A stretch of DNA of 6,209 bases. Source: Patescibacteria group bacterium. GTDB lineage: Bacteria; Patescibacteriota; Patescibacteriia; UBA9934. Shown one piece after another: positions 1 through 5,007 of the stretch (its first letter is position 1; every line of letters starts with the position of its first letter). The stretch covers positions 1 to 6,209 of the forward strand of contig JAHILS010000041.1 of NCBI GenBank assembly GCA_018896835.1, read 5' to 3'. The translations under genes and the position numbers were made by a program. The notes under the pieces were generated by a model. It worked only from the letters and a program-made list of their open reading frames with translations, searched no databases and was not told the origin of the DNA.

Positions 1-329
1 CCATAAGTATTTTTAATCCTATCAACAACGCTTAGCATACTCCCGCCATGCACTTCACTGTCAGTAAAAAGCTTTAATACATTATGGCTAGCAAAATCCG
101 CCTTTACTTGATCTCTATTGCCAAGGGTTTTTTCTGCATCAATCTCCTTAAATCTTGTTTGCATTCTCTTAATCCGACCTTGAATAAATTTCGCATTTTC
201 ATCTTCTGGATTTTGTTGCAAAATTCTTTCTGCCAATCTTACATAAGCATTCACCTTCGCCTCTAATTTTACCAATCTTGCTTTTGCCTCAATTTCTGGA
301 CCCTGTCGCTCCATGCTATCTATAGACAT
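1..329 (-). CDS. Hypothetical helical protein, 5' part (3' end outside window)
   Basis: An uninterrupted minus-strand frame of 109 codons runs from an ATG at 327-329 through the left window edge, with no stop inside the window, so the protein is C-terminally partial. Residues 10-75 are rich in E, K, R, A and Q and should be strongly helical, possibly coiled coil (for example KLEAKVNAYVRLAERILQQN). The stretch after residue 75 looks more globular. I recognise no domain and assign no function. A second in-frame ATG at 312-314 (protein starting MERQ) is an alternative start. Neither start has a Shine-Dalgarno site. A weak promoter-like pair, TTAATG and TTATAT with a 17-bp spacer, ends 6 nt before the first ATG, as in the leaderless genes elsewhere in the window, so I prefer that start. 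Base composition is AT-rich, like the housekeeping genes here. The opposite strand offers only a short hydrophobic frame (84-266), which looks like a shadow. Confidence 0.72.
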   Translation of the reverse strand, partial: MSIDSMERQGPEIEAKARLVKLEAKVNAYVRLAERILQQNPEDENAKFIQGRIKRMQTRFKEIDAEKTLGNRDQVKADFASHNVLKLFTDSEVHGGSMLSVVDRIKNTY

Positions 330-335
330 ATAAAT

Positions 336-364
336 ATATAATAAAATTAAGTATCTTACATTAA
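336..364 (-). promoter_or_regulatory. Weak candidate promoter for the left-end minus-strand gene
   Basis: On the minus strand TTAATG (359-364) and TTATAT (336-341) are separated by 17 bp, and 6 nt (330-335) separate the latter from the ATG. Both hexamers match consensus poorly and the region is very AT-rich. The call rests mainly on the -10-to-ATG spacing seen at other genes. An alternative pair further upstream, TTGATC and TATTCT with a 17-bp spacer, would give a leadered transcript. Confidence 0.25.
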
Positions 365-385
365 GAATATCATATAATGATAATG

Positions 386-402
386 CGATCAAATCGTGAT
401 CG
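386..402. repeat. Short inverted repeat in intergenic region
   Basis: CGATCA (386-391) and TGATCG (397-402) form a perfect 6-bp inverted repeat around a 5-nt spacer, extendable by a G-T pair. It lies in the roughly 220-bp AT-rich gap between two divergent genes. No T-run follows on either strand, so it is not an obvious terminator. It could be an operator or chance; the rest of 330-547 holds only the promoter signals and leader listed separately. Confidence 0.25.
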
Positions 403-469
403 TCTGATTAACCCGCTTTCCATAGCATTTCACACCACTACCACTTCCTATTGTAGGCCCAGAAATATA

Positions 470-498
470 TTGACTTTCTCTCATTTTTGACATACAAC
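470..498 (+). promoter_or_regulatory. Candidate promoter of the 548-805 orphan gene
   Basis: TTGACT (470-475, 5 of 6 matches to the -35 consensus) is followed after 17 bp by TACAAC (493-498, 4 of 6 matches to the -10 consensus). Predicted transcription start is near 505, giving a leader of about 40 nt with a hairpin and a Shine-Dalgarno site. A second TTGACA lies at 487-492, but I see no good -10 at the right distance from it. Confidence 0.45.
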
Positions 499-509
499 TT
501 TCATGCGTT

Positions 510-528
510 CACGCCGACTGAAGGCGTG
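510..528 (+). promoter_or_regulatory. 5'-leader hairpin of the orphan gene
   Basis: CACGCC (510-515) and GGCGTG (523-528) form a perfect 6-bp GC-rich stem with a 7-nt loop. From the predicted start near 505 the hairpin sits almost at the mRNA 5' end and leaves the AGGAG at 538-542 exposed. Such 5' stems can protect mRNAs from decay; that role is inferred here. Confidence 0.35.
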
Positions 529-547
529 CGTAAACACAGGAGCAGAT

Positions 548-805
548 ATGGAACGGCAAGAAATCCACGATAGGATCAGAAATCACTTCTATTGGCAAGG
601 TTGGCAGGGCTATTGCTTCGACACAACTGCTATCGACGCCTGCAACAGCGAGACAACACTGGTCAGCATGGGTGTCGTCGATGATGAAGGACTCGATACC
701 GTGCTCAACATCATCAAAGGCGTATACGGCGTTCAGCCCACGGGCATCACGCTCGAGACCACGTTCGACCAGCTCGTCGACGCAGTGCTCACCCTACTGC
801 CTTGA
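548..805 (+). CDS. Small GC-rich orphan; ACP-like fold lacking the attachment serine (tentative)
   Basis: 85 residues. I chose the ATG at 548 because AGGAG at 538-542 lies 5 nt upstream; an in-frame ATG at 503 falls at the predicted transcription start. The C-terminal half (residues 36-84) resembles an acyl carrier protein by eye. LVSMG resembles the segment before the ACP DSL motif, DDEGLDTVLNIIKGVYGV resembles helix II (DSLDTVELVMALEEEF), and ITLETTFDQLVDAVLTLL resembles the region through helix IV. At the place of the 4'-phosphopantetheine serine the sequence has Gly48 (EGL, not DSL), so if the resemblance is real the protein is not a standard carrier. The N-terminal part (HFYWQGWQGYCF) is aromatic and unlike ACP. 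The gene is GC-richer than its neighbours (17 of the first 30 codons end in G or C, against 9 in the next gene) and has its own promoter and terminator. The gene call is firm; the fold is a guess from pattern. Confidence 0.75.
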   Translation: MERQEIHDRIRNHFYWQGWQGYCFDTTAIDACNSETTLVSMGVVDDEGLDTVLNIIKGVYGVQPTGITLETTFDQLVDAVLTLLP

Positions 806-828
806 GCCCAACTCAAGGCACACCCCTC

Positions 829-865
829 CCCCCGGACCGGCACGCGGTTCGGGGGTTTGACGTTT
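829..865 (+). terminator. Strong intrinsic terminator after the orphan gene
   Basis: An 11-bp GC-rich stem (829-839 with 845-855, one G-T pair, 5-nt loop GCACG) is followed by TTTGACGTTTTT. It begins 23 bp after the stop codon at 803-805 and separates the orphan's transcription unit from the CCA-enzyme gene. Confidence 0.8.
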
Positions 866-902
866 TTACACAGCCCATCACATACCGCCGACCGCATTCC
901 TT

Positions 903-911
903 TGATATACT
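903..911 (+). promoter_or_regulatory. Extended -10 promoter of the CCA enzyme (predicted leaderless mRNA)
   Basis: TGATATACT combines an extended -10 TG with TATACT (906-911, 5 of 6 consensus matches). It ends 6 nt before the ATG at 918, so transcription should begin at or next to the start codon. No good -35 lies 16-18 bp upstream, which fits an extended -10 promoter. Confidence 0.5.
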
Positions 912-917
912 ATCCCC

Positions 918-2360
918 ATGCACGGAGGATTACTTATCGCCTATGCAAATCAATCTACAACACCGCAATCGCGGGTTGCTCTTTTTGTAGAAAGCGAAAC
1001 TCGGTTAACGTGGACGTCACTATTTGCTCAAACTTTTCCGCAATCAAACATTTATTTAGTCGGCGGAACAGTACGCGACGTCCTTCTTGGACATCTGCCG
1101 AAAGACATTGACTTGGTTGTTCAAGGCGTACCAGCTGATCAAATAGAACGATTTCTAACTACCCAAGGCGCAGTGCGCTTTGTGGGAGAACGCTTTGGAA
1201 CTTTTAAATTTGTCCCGCACGGTTGTCGTAATCAGGAACCAATGGACATTGCTCTCCCTCGTACCGAATCTATCGGCCCAATACACGGTAGCGGGCGAAA
1301 AGACATGGCAATAAAAAGTGACTATAAAATTTCTATCCAAGAGGATTTATCACGTCGTGACTTTACGATTAATGCCATTGCCTACAACTTACAAACAAGG
1401 GAAATAATTGACCCTTACAATGGCATGATGGACTTACAACATCAGGTAATTCGAACTGTCCTTGACCCAGAAAAACGATTTTATGAAGATGCGACCCGAA
1501 TTCTACGTGGGCTTCGCTTTGCCTCACAACTCCGATTTGGGATTGAACAACAAACATGGCAGGCAATACGGGACAACATGGATTTATTGAACAACAAAAT
1601 TATTACTGACAGTGGAACTTATAAATATGTAATTCCAAGGGATGCTATTGGCAAAGAATTTGCGCTTGGTTTCGTCTCACACCCTGTTCACACACTTATG
1701 CTCTGGGAAGAATGCGGAGCCCTTGAACAATTTATCCCTTGGCTTTACCAACAAAAAAAGGCTGTATTAGAAAATGGTAAAACCGCCTTTGAAAAAACAA
1801 AAGAACTTTTACATACTTTGGAACGACCAAGCTTTTTGGAGCATCATAATCTAGACGCCATGCACCCCAACGTTCTAATCACAGCTTTGAGTATTTTTTC
1901 ACAAGAACAAGATAAAGCATTGCACCTTTGCCGAGATCTATATTTACATCAATTTCCTGTTTCGCACTGGGCACATGTGGACTGCCAAAATGTAGAATGG
2001 CTCATAGATCACATTCATATTTTGGAGGAACAAGATCCATCAAGTATGCGACCGAGCATGTTTGAGAAACTTTTTTGTTCACAAAAAGGTCAGCAACTTA
2101 TCGCACTTGTTCACGCTATTGAGTTAATCGCTTCCCGTCATTGCGCCACAACCCAGCGCCTTCATACTGCGCTTGCGCTCTATCACCATTATTTTGATAG
2201 CTTCTATCCAAAACTTCTTTCAGGCAAAGACATTATCGACCTTGGAGTCGAGCCTGGCATTAAAGTCCGCGAGCTAATGGACAAAGCCCGCGACGCTCAA
2301 CTTGTTGGCAAAATAAACACAAAAGATGAGGCAAGAGCATATATTGCGTCACTCGTCTAG
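918..2360 (+). CDS. CCA tRNA nucleotidyltransferase / poly(A) polymerase family protein
   Basis: 480 residues. As a class II CCA-adding enzyme it would use CTP and ATP to build or repair the 3' CCA end of tRNAs in the cytoplasm. The nucleotidyltransferase head shows LVGGTVRDVLLG (residues 47-58) and the catalytic carboxylates in PKDIDLVV (Asp63 and Asp65 bind metal). RRDFTINAIAYN (146-157) is the motif contacting sugar and template region, DPYNGMMDL (165-173) follows, and EDATRILRGLRF (190-201) lies in the RNA-binding/neck region. The segment from about 260 to 430 shows no HD hydrolase signature. The C-terminus (434-476, SGKDIIDLGVEPGIKVRELM) resembles the usual family ending. Length is within family range. 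The ATG at 918 follows a -10 element by 6 nt, implying leaderless translation; the GGAGG at 924-928 is inside the gene and serves no in-frame start. Poly(A) polymerase activity cannot be excluded from sequence. Both tRNAs in this window already encode CCA, so repair is a plausible role. Confidence 0.93.
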   Translation: MHGGLLIAYANQSTTPQSRVALFVESETRLTWTSLFAQTFPQSNIYLVGGTVRDVLLGHLPKDIDLVVQGVPADQIERFLTTQGAVRFVGERFGTFKFVPHGCRNQEPMDIALPRTESIGPIHGSGRKDMAIKSDYKISIQEDLSRRDFTINAIAYNLQTREIIDPYNGMMDLQHQVIRTVLDPEKRFYEDATRILRGLRFASQLRFGIEQQTWQAIRDNMDLLNNKIITDSGTYKYVIPRDAIGKEFALGFVSHPVHTLMLWEECGALEQFIPWLYQQKKAVLENGKTAFEKTKELLHTLERPSFLEHHNLDAMHPNVLITALSIFSQEQDKALHLCRDLYLHQFPVSHWAHVDCQNVEWLIDHIHILEEQDPSSMRPSMFEKLFCSQKGQQLIALVHAIELIASRHCATTQRLHTALALYHHYFDSFYPKLLSGKDIIDLGVEPGIKVRELMDKARDAQLVGKINTKDEARAYIASLV

Positions 2361-2403
2361 GACAAGGACAGTAAACGTGCTACTCTAAACTATGTAAAAT
2401 AAT

Positions 2404-2568
2404 ATGGATATTTTTTGCATATTCTTGTTTATCTTAGCCTTATACATGATTGTTTTTGGCTATCTGAAAAAAGATTCATCAAAGAAAATGCTTGGTTTTA
2501 TTTTTCTTATCGCGGGAATAGGAATATGTTTAATCCTATTTCTCGCCTCAGCAGCTAAACCAATATAA
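2404..2568 (+). CDS. Small two-helix membrane protein, unknown function
   Basis: A 54-residue frame starts at ATG 2404, 43 bp after the CCA-enzyme stop. It has two hydrophobic segments, at about residues 3-20 and 30-50, separated by a basic turn (LKKDSSKK) that should face the cytoplasm, which would place both ends outside. I recognise no family. No Shine-Dalgarno site precedes it. TAAAAT at 2395-2400 looks like a -10 but is too close to the ATG for the spacing used by other genes, so the gene may be read through from the CCA-enzyme gene. The downstream membrane gene begins 5 nt after this stop, suggesting a two-gene unit. The coherent transmembrane pattern and tight spacing support a real gene, but it is short. 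Confidence 0.55.
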   Translation: MDIFCIFLFILALYMIVFGYLKKDSSKKMLGFIFLIAGIGICLILFLASAAKPI

Positions 2569-2573
2569 AACAT

Positions 2574-3011
2574 ATGAGTGATTGGATCTTCTATATACCA
2601 GTTGGATTTGTGTGGTTTATTATTTTTTGGATTGTAGGTGGGGTAATTTTTTCCATCGCCGCACTATTTAAGGTAGCAAAATTGCGTAAGGCACAATTTA
2701 GTTGCTTGTTTACAATTACCTGCGTTGGATGTGCATATGGAGCAACACATAGCGCTTTTCTAATTGGTAATAGTCAAGTCGGCGCATGTCTTAATCAGGC
2801 ACAAGACATTTTCGGAAAATTTGCATCAGTAATTGCTTGTGGCATATTCCCTATTACAGCCATGGGCATTATCTGGTTTGTAGCTCTAATGCTCGTTGGC
2901 GCAGTTCTTTTATACATTTCCAGAGCAAAAAATCAGTCATGGGTCGACAAAAAGCTTGATGAAACAATCCCAGAACCAATTTCACAAATTAGCGAGTTTC
3001 ATATTCATTGA
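2574..3011 (+). CDS. Multi-pass membrane protein, unknown function
   Basis: 145 residues. Hydrophobic segments lie at about residues 8-33, 41-64 and 82-116; the last is long enough to be one tilted or two short helices. The basic loop VAKLRKA (34-40) and the basic stretch after residue 116 should be cytoplasmic, which gives an outside N-terminus if there are three helices. The loop 65-80 would then be external. Five cysteines (44, 50, 53, 72, 89) lie in or near the membrane. The tail (121-145) is polar and acidic with two prolines. No family is recognised. The ATG follows the previous stop by 5 nt, consistent with translational coupling; TATAAA at 2564-2569 is -10-like but has no matching -35. 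The stop codon overlaps the -35 box of the tRNA-Ile promoter. Composition matches the AT-rich housekeeping class. Confidence 0.78.
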   Translation: MSDWIFYIPVGFVWFIIFWIVGGVIFSIAALFKVAKLRKAQFSCLFTITCVGCAYGATHSAFLIGNSQVGACLNQAQDIFGKFASVIACGIFPITAMGIIWFVALMLVGAVLLYISRAKNQSWVDKKLDETIPEPISQISEFHIH

Positions 3012-3036
3012 CAAAACTCAAAAATTGCCATAAAAT
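3008..3036 (+). promoter_or_regulatory. Consensus promoter of tRNA-Ile
   Basis: A perfect -35 TTGACA (3008-3013), a 17-bp spacer and a near-consensus -10 TAAAAT (3031-3036) place transcription start near 3043, giving a short leader of about 8 nt for RNase P to remove. The -35 overlaps the TGA stop of the upstream membrane gene. This is the best promoter in the window. Confidence 0.85.
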
Positions 3037-3050
3037 CTTTTTGAAAATAC

Positions 3051-3127
3051 GGATCCGTAGCTCAGTTGGTTAGAGCATCGAGCTTATACCTCGAGGGTCG
3101 CTGGTTCGAGTCCAGCCGGATCCACCA
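3051..3127 (+). tRNA. tRNA-Ile (anticodon UAU, decodes AUA)
   Basis: The 77-nt sequence folds into a full cloverleaf. It has a perfect 7-bp acceptor stem (GGATCCG with CGGATCC), a D arm GCTC/GAGC, an anticodon stem TCGAG/CTCGA, a T arm GCTGG/CCAGC with loop TTCGAGT, A73 and an encoded CCA. The anticodon loop CTTATAC gives UAU at 3085-3087. U36 and A37 permit the t6A modification expected of isoleucine tRNAs, and T12-A23 and A73 fit isoleucine identity. Most bacteria read AUA with a CAU tRNA converted by TilS lysidine synthase, so a UAU isoleucine tRNA is uncommon. AUA codons do occur in the neighbouring genes. Confidence 0.93.
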
Positions 3128-3170
3128 GACAAAAAACCTCCAGACTATCTGGAGGTTTTTTGTCTGGTGG
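3122..3170. terminator. Bidirectional intrinsic terminator shared by two convergent tRNAs
   Basis: A perfect 23-bp inverted repeat (3122-3144 with 3148-3170) surrounds a 3-nt loop. Its core is CCTCCAGA/TCTGGAGG flanked by six A on one side and six T on the other, so it can terminate transcription on both strands. The outer arms are the encoded CCA ends of the tRNAs themselves, making the tRNA 3' ends part of the repeat. Confidence 0.9.
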
Positions 3171-3241
3171 GCGTGAGAGGACTCGAACCTCTGACCTTCA
3201 CAATGTCAATGTGACACTCTAACCAGCTGAGCTACACGCCC
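3165..3241 (-). tRNA. tRNA-Val (anticodon GAC)
   Basis: The 77-nt minus-strand cloverleaf has acceptor GGGCGTG/CACGCCC, a D arm GCTC/GAGT with one G-T pair, an anticodon stem TCACA/TGTGA, loop TTGACAT with anticodon GAC (3205-3207), a T arm AGAGG/CCTCT with loop TTCGAGT, A73 and an encoded CCA. It reads valine codons GUC and GUU. It converges on tRNA-Ile(UAU) with a 37-bp gap filled by the shared terminator. Confidence 0.95.
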
Positions 3242-3255
3242 TTTTTTGTAAGGAA

Positions 3256-3284
3256 ATACTACAATAATTTAGCAAAACGCGCAA
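3256..3284 (-). promoter_or_regulatory. Candidate promoter of tRNA-Val
   Basis: On the minus strand TTGCGC (3279-3284) and TAGTAT (3256-3261) are 17 bp apart and lie upstream of the mature tRNA end at 3241. The predicted transcript would carry a leader of about 8 nt, much as for tRNA-Ile. The -35 overlaps the region just after the terminator hairpin of the upstream minus-strand gene. Confidence 0.5.
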
Positions 3285-3306
3285 CGCCCTGTGGGAGCAC
3301 AGGGCG
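3285..3306 (-). terminator. Terminator hairpin of the 3324-3929 gene
   Basis: CGCCCTGTG and CACAGGGCG form a perfect 9-bp stem with a 4-nt loop, starting 17 bp beyond the stop codon at 3324-3326. On the minus strand the stem is followed by TTGCGCGTTTTGC, a broken T-run. This placement supports the minus strand as the coding strand for 3324-3929. Confidence 0.65.
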
Positions 3307-3323
3307 CAAGAAGTTATCGAAAA

Positions 3324-3929
3324 TTACAATGAAATATCGTCAGGCAACCGTACCCGCCACTTCCCGCACCAGTAATCAAACGGACGGAGAAAGTTGCAAC
3401 GAGTCAATGCCATGAGTAGAGCAGTCGGCTCCAGTTCGACCACGATCCAGGTCTCCCTATCGCGAACCGCAATCGCGATCCCATCACCATCGCTACCAGA
3501 CGTCCGAATAACGTGTGCTGGCATGAAGTTATTCATGCGAAGGACGCGTGGCCCTTCGCTATAATACATAATCTTGCATTCCTTCTGCTTAATGTGGACA
3601 GGTCCACAGTGAGCATATGGATGCAATCTAGCATCTCGCCCGGGGTTGAAAGCCCAGAAGCTCGACTTGGCGCAATGCGAGAGCAAGCTCATATCCCTGA
3701 GCATCTGCAACACGCGTCGTCCCGAGATTCCGTCAACACGGATCACGGTGGCATATCGATTAATCCAGGGTTCGCGCAATGTGAGGCGGAGATGCAGAGC
3801 ACTCTCTTCCATCACGCACACGCTCACCAAGGTGAGATCTGGGAATCGCCCCACAAACCCATCACCCTGCTTGCAGGACACGAATACATTACCCCGCGAT
3901 TCTCCGAGAGCTTGGAGGAAATCGAGCAT
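3324..3929 (-). CDS. GC-rich orphan protein, unknown function
   Basis: 201 residues, soluble, with seven cysteines and no signal peptide or membrane helix that I can see. I recognise no domain or catalytic motif. The strand choice rests on three signals: GGAG (3935-3938 on the minus strand) exactly 5 nt before the ATG at 3927-3929, a hairpin terminator just after the stop, and an uninterrupted frame of the full length. Overlapping plus-strand frames (3513-3965 and 3646-3996) lack such signals. 17 of its first 30 codons end in G or C, against 10 in the neighbouring RluA gene, so its composition differs from the housekeeping genes. It is divergent from the RluA gene and upstream of, but separated by its terminator from, tRNA-Val. 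An upstream out-of-frame ATG lies within the Shine-Dalgarno motif (CCATGGAG). Confidence 0.65.
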   Translation of the reverse strand: MLDFLQALGESRGNVFVSCKQGDGFVGRFPDLTLVSVCVMEESALHLRLTLREPWINRYATVIRVDGISGRRVLQMLRDMSLLSHCAKSSFWAFNPGRDARLHPYAHCGPVHIKQKECKIMYYSEGPRVLRMNNFMPAHVIRTSGSDGDGIAIAVRDRETWIVVELEPTALLMALTRCNFLRPFDYWCGKWRVRLPDDISL

Positions 3930-3964
3930 GATCGCTCCATGGTTGGTGTGGAAAGGACGATTTA

Positions 3965-3993
3965 AATTAGCATCAATTTGGCAATATAGTCAA
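3965..3993 (-). promoter_or_regulatory. Candidate promoter of the 3324-3929 gene
   Basis: On the minus strand TTGACT (3988-3993, 5 of 6 matches) is followed at 17-18 bp by CTAATT or TAATTT, a poor -10. The -35 is only 10 bp from the -35 of the divergent RluA promoter, so the two promoters stand back to back. Confidence 0.35.
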
Positions 3994-4003
3994 TAACCTT
4001 AGC

Positions 4004-4032
4004 TTGATATAAACGCTCCAACATGCCATACT
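4004..4032 (+). promoter_or_regulatory. Promoter of the RluA-family gene (predicted leaderless mRNA)
   Basis: TTGATA (4004-4009), a 17-bp spacer and CATACT (4027-4032) preceded by TG (4024-4025) form a good extended -10 promoter. The -10 ends 6 nt before the ATG at 4039, the same distance as at the CCA-enzyme gene, so the transcript should start at the start codon. Confidence 0.65.
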
Positions 4033-4038
4033 TTGCTC

Positions 4039-4953
4039 ATGAAAACAGCAAAACTTACAAATTCCACGCCACAAAGACTAGATAGCACACTGGCAGGATT
4101 GCTTGGTATTAGCCGGGCACGCATGGAAAAAATCATCAAACAAGGCAATATTTTGGTAAATAAATCGCCAGCAACAAAGAAAACCATGGTCACGAAGGAC
4201 GATAAGGTTGAATACGATCCAAAACTTATTAGCGTTAAAAAGCCAAAAATAGAAAAAAAGAAAATTAATTTGGAAATTTTATACGAGGACAAAGACGTGA
4301 TGGTCGTAAACAAACCTGCTGGACTGCTCATTCACCAAACAGAGTCAAGCAATGAAACAACGCTTTTCGACCTACTTGAAAAGAAAATAAAGCATTTTAG
4401 TAAAATTGGCGACAACCCACTGCGAGGCGGGATCGTTCACCGTTTGGACAAAATGACTTCAGGGGTGTTGATTGTTGCAAAAACCCAAAAAGCGTTTGAA
4501 CACTTAAAAGCACAGTTTAAAAATAGGGCTGTACAAAAAAAGTATTCAACCCTAGTGCATGGCACGATGGATAAAAAACATGACACGATCGCACTTTCAA
4601 TTGAGCGCTCAAAAACAACTGGGCGTATGGCTGCCAAACCAGTTTCCCAGGGTGGCAAAGAAGCGATCACACATTACACGGTTGCCAAACAGTATCCACA
4701 TCACGCATTACTTGATGTTATGATCGAAACCGGACGCACAAACCAAATTAGAGCCCATATGTTTGCCATCAAACATCCAGTAGTTGGCGATAAACTTTAC
4801 AAACAAAAATTTCAAAAACTACTTGATATTGGTCGCACATTCTTGCATGCTCGTGAACTAACAATCACGCTTCCAAACGGACAACGCGAGACTTTCTCTG
4901 CTCCACTACCAGATGAGCTTGAACAAGTATTAAAAATGATTCCAAAAATCTAA
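4039..4953 (+). CDS. RluA-family RNA pseudouridine synthase
   Basis: 304 residues. It isomerises specific uridines in structured RNA, most often 23S rRNA in the RluC/RluD branch, to pseudouridine in the cytoplasm. An N-terminal S4-type RNA-binding domain (about 11-60: RLDSTLAGLLGISRARMEKIIKQGNILVN) precedes the catalytic domain. That domain begins at about residue 78 with ILYEDKDVMVVNKPAGLLIH and has the motif II HRLDKMTSGVLIVAK at 134-148, in which Asp137 is the catalytic aspartate. TGRTNQIRAH (231-240) is the conserved late motif, with Asn where many relatives have His. A lysine-rich linker (62-76) joins the two domains. The length fits RluA proteins that have an S4 domain. Target site cannot be read from the sequence. 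I chose ATG 4039 over the in-frame TTG at 4033 because of the promoter spacing. There is no Shine-Dalgarno site. Confidence 0.95.
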   Translation: MKTAKLTNSTPQRLDSTLAGLLGISRARMEKIIKQGNILVNKSPATKKTMVTKDDKVEYDPKLISVKKPKIEKKKINLEILYEDKDVMVVNKPAGLLIHQTESSNETTLFDLLEKKIKHFSKIGDNPLRGGIVHRLDKMTSGVLIVAKTQKAFEHLKAQFKNRAVQKKYSTLVHGTMDKKHDTIALSIERSKTTGRMAAKPVSQGGKEAITHYTVAKQYPHHALLDVMIETGRTNQIRAHMFAIKHPVVGDKLYKQKFQKLLDIGRTFLHARELTITLPNGQRETFSAPLPDELEQVLKMIPKI

Positions 4954-4986
4954 TCCACATTAGTGACGGTCGTCACTAATGTGGAT
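4953..4986. repeat. Perfect 15-bp palindrome between the RluA and CMP-kinase genes
   Basis: The arms 4953-4967 and 4972-4986 are perfect inverted copies around a 4-nt centre GGTC. The repeat starts on the last base of the RluA stop codon. No T-run follows, so it is not a standard terminator. It lies where the -35 region of the next gene's predicted promoter would be, its centre about 38 bp upstream of the kinase ATG. An operator for a dimeric regulator or an mRNA-processing hairpin are both possible. Confidence 0.75.
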
Positions 4987-4995
4987 CGAAATGAA

Positions 4996-5001
4996 TATTT
5001 A
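4996..5001 (+). promoter_or_regulatory. Weak -10-like element before the CMP kinase
   Basis: TATTTA lies 6 nt before ATG 5008, matching the leaderless layout of other genes, but it matches the -10 consensus at only half its positions and has no -35. Read-through from the RluA gene is an equally good explanation for expression. Confidence 0.25.
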
Positions 5002-5007
5002 AATCCT

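Noticed and set aside
84..266. Plus-strand hydrophobic open frame of 60 codons
   Set aside because: It lies antisense inside a longer charged, helical minus-strand frame and has no start signal; hydrophobicity is what an antisense reading of a K/E-rich gene gives.
548..858. Integron-type gene cassette with an attC site
   Set aside because: The hairpin after the gene is a normal terminator followed by T-rich sequence, and I found no GTTRRRY and RYYYAAC core pair around the GC-rich genes.
924..928. GGAGG as the Shine-Dalgarno site for a later CCA-enzyme start
   Set aside because: The next ATG (943) is 14 nt away and out of frame, and no in-frame start codon follows at a suitable distance.
3122..3170. 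Inverted repeat as an insertion-sequence end or attachment site
   Set aside because: It is explained by the A/T-flanked terminator plus the two CCA ends; no second copy, target duplication or recombinase is present.
3513..3996. Two overlapping plus-strand frames of 150 and 116 codons
   Set aside because: They overlap the minus-strand gene, which has a well-spaced GGAG, a terminator and a longer frame; the plus frames have none of these.
4963..5007. GTG start giving a 15-residue longer CMP kinase
   Set aside because: The extension would be encoded by the palindrome, has no ribosome-binding site, and is not expected for a family that starts near its P-loop strand; kept only as an alternative.
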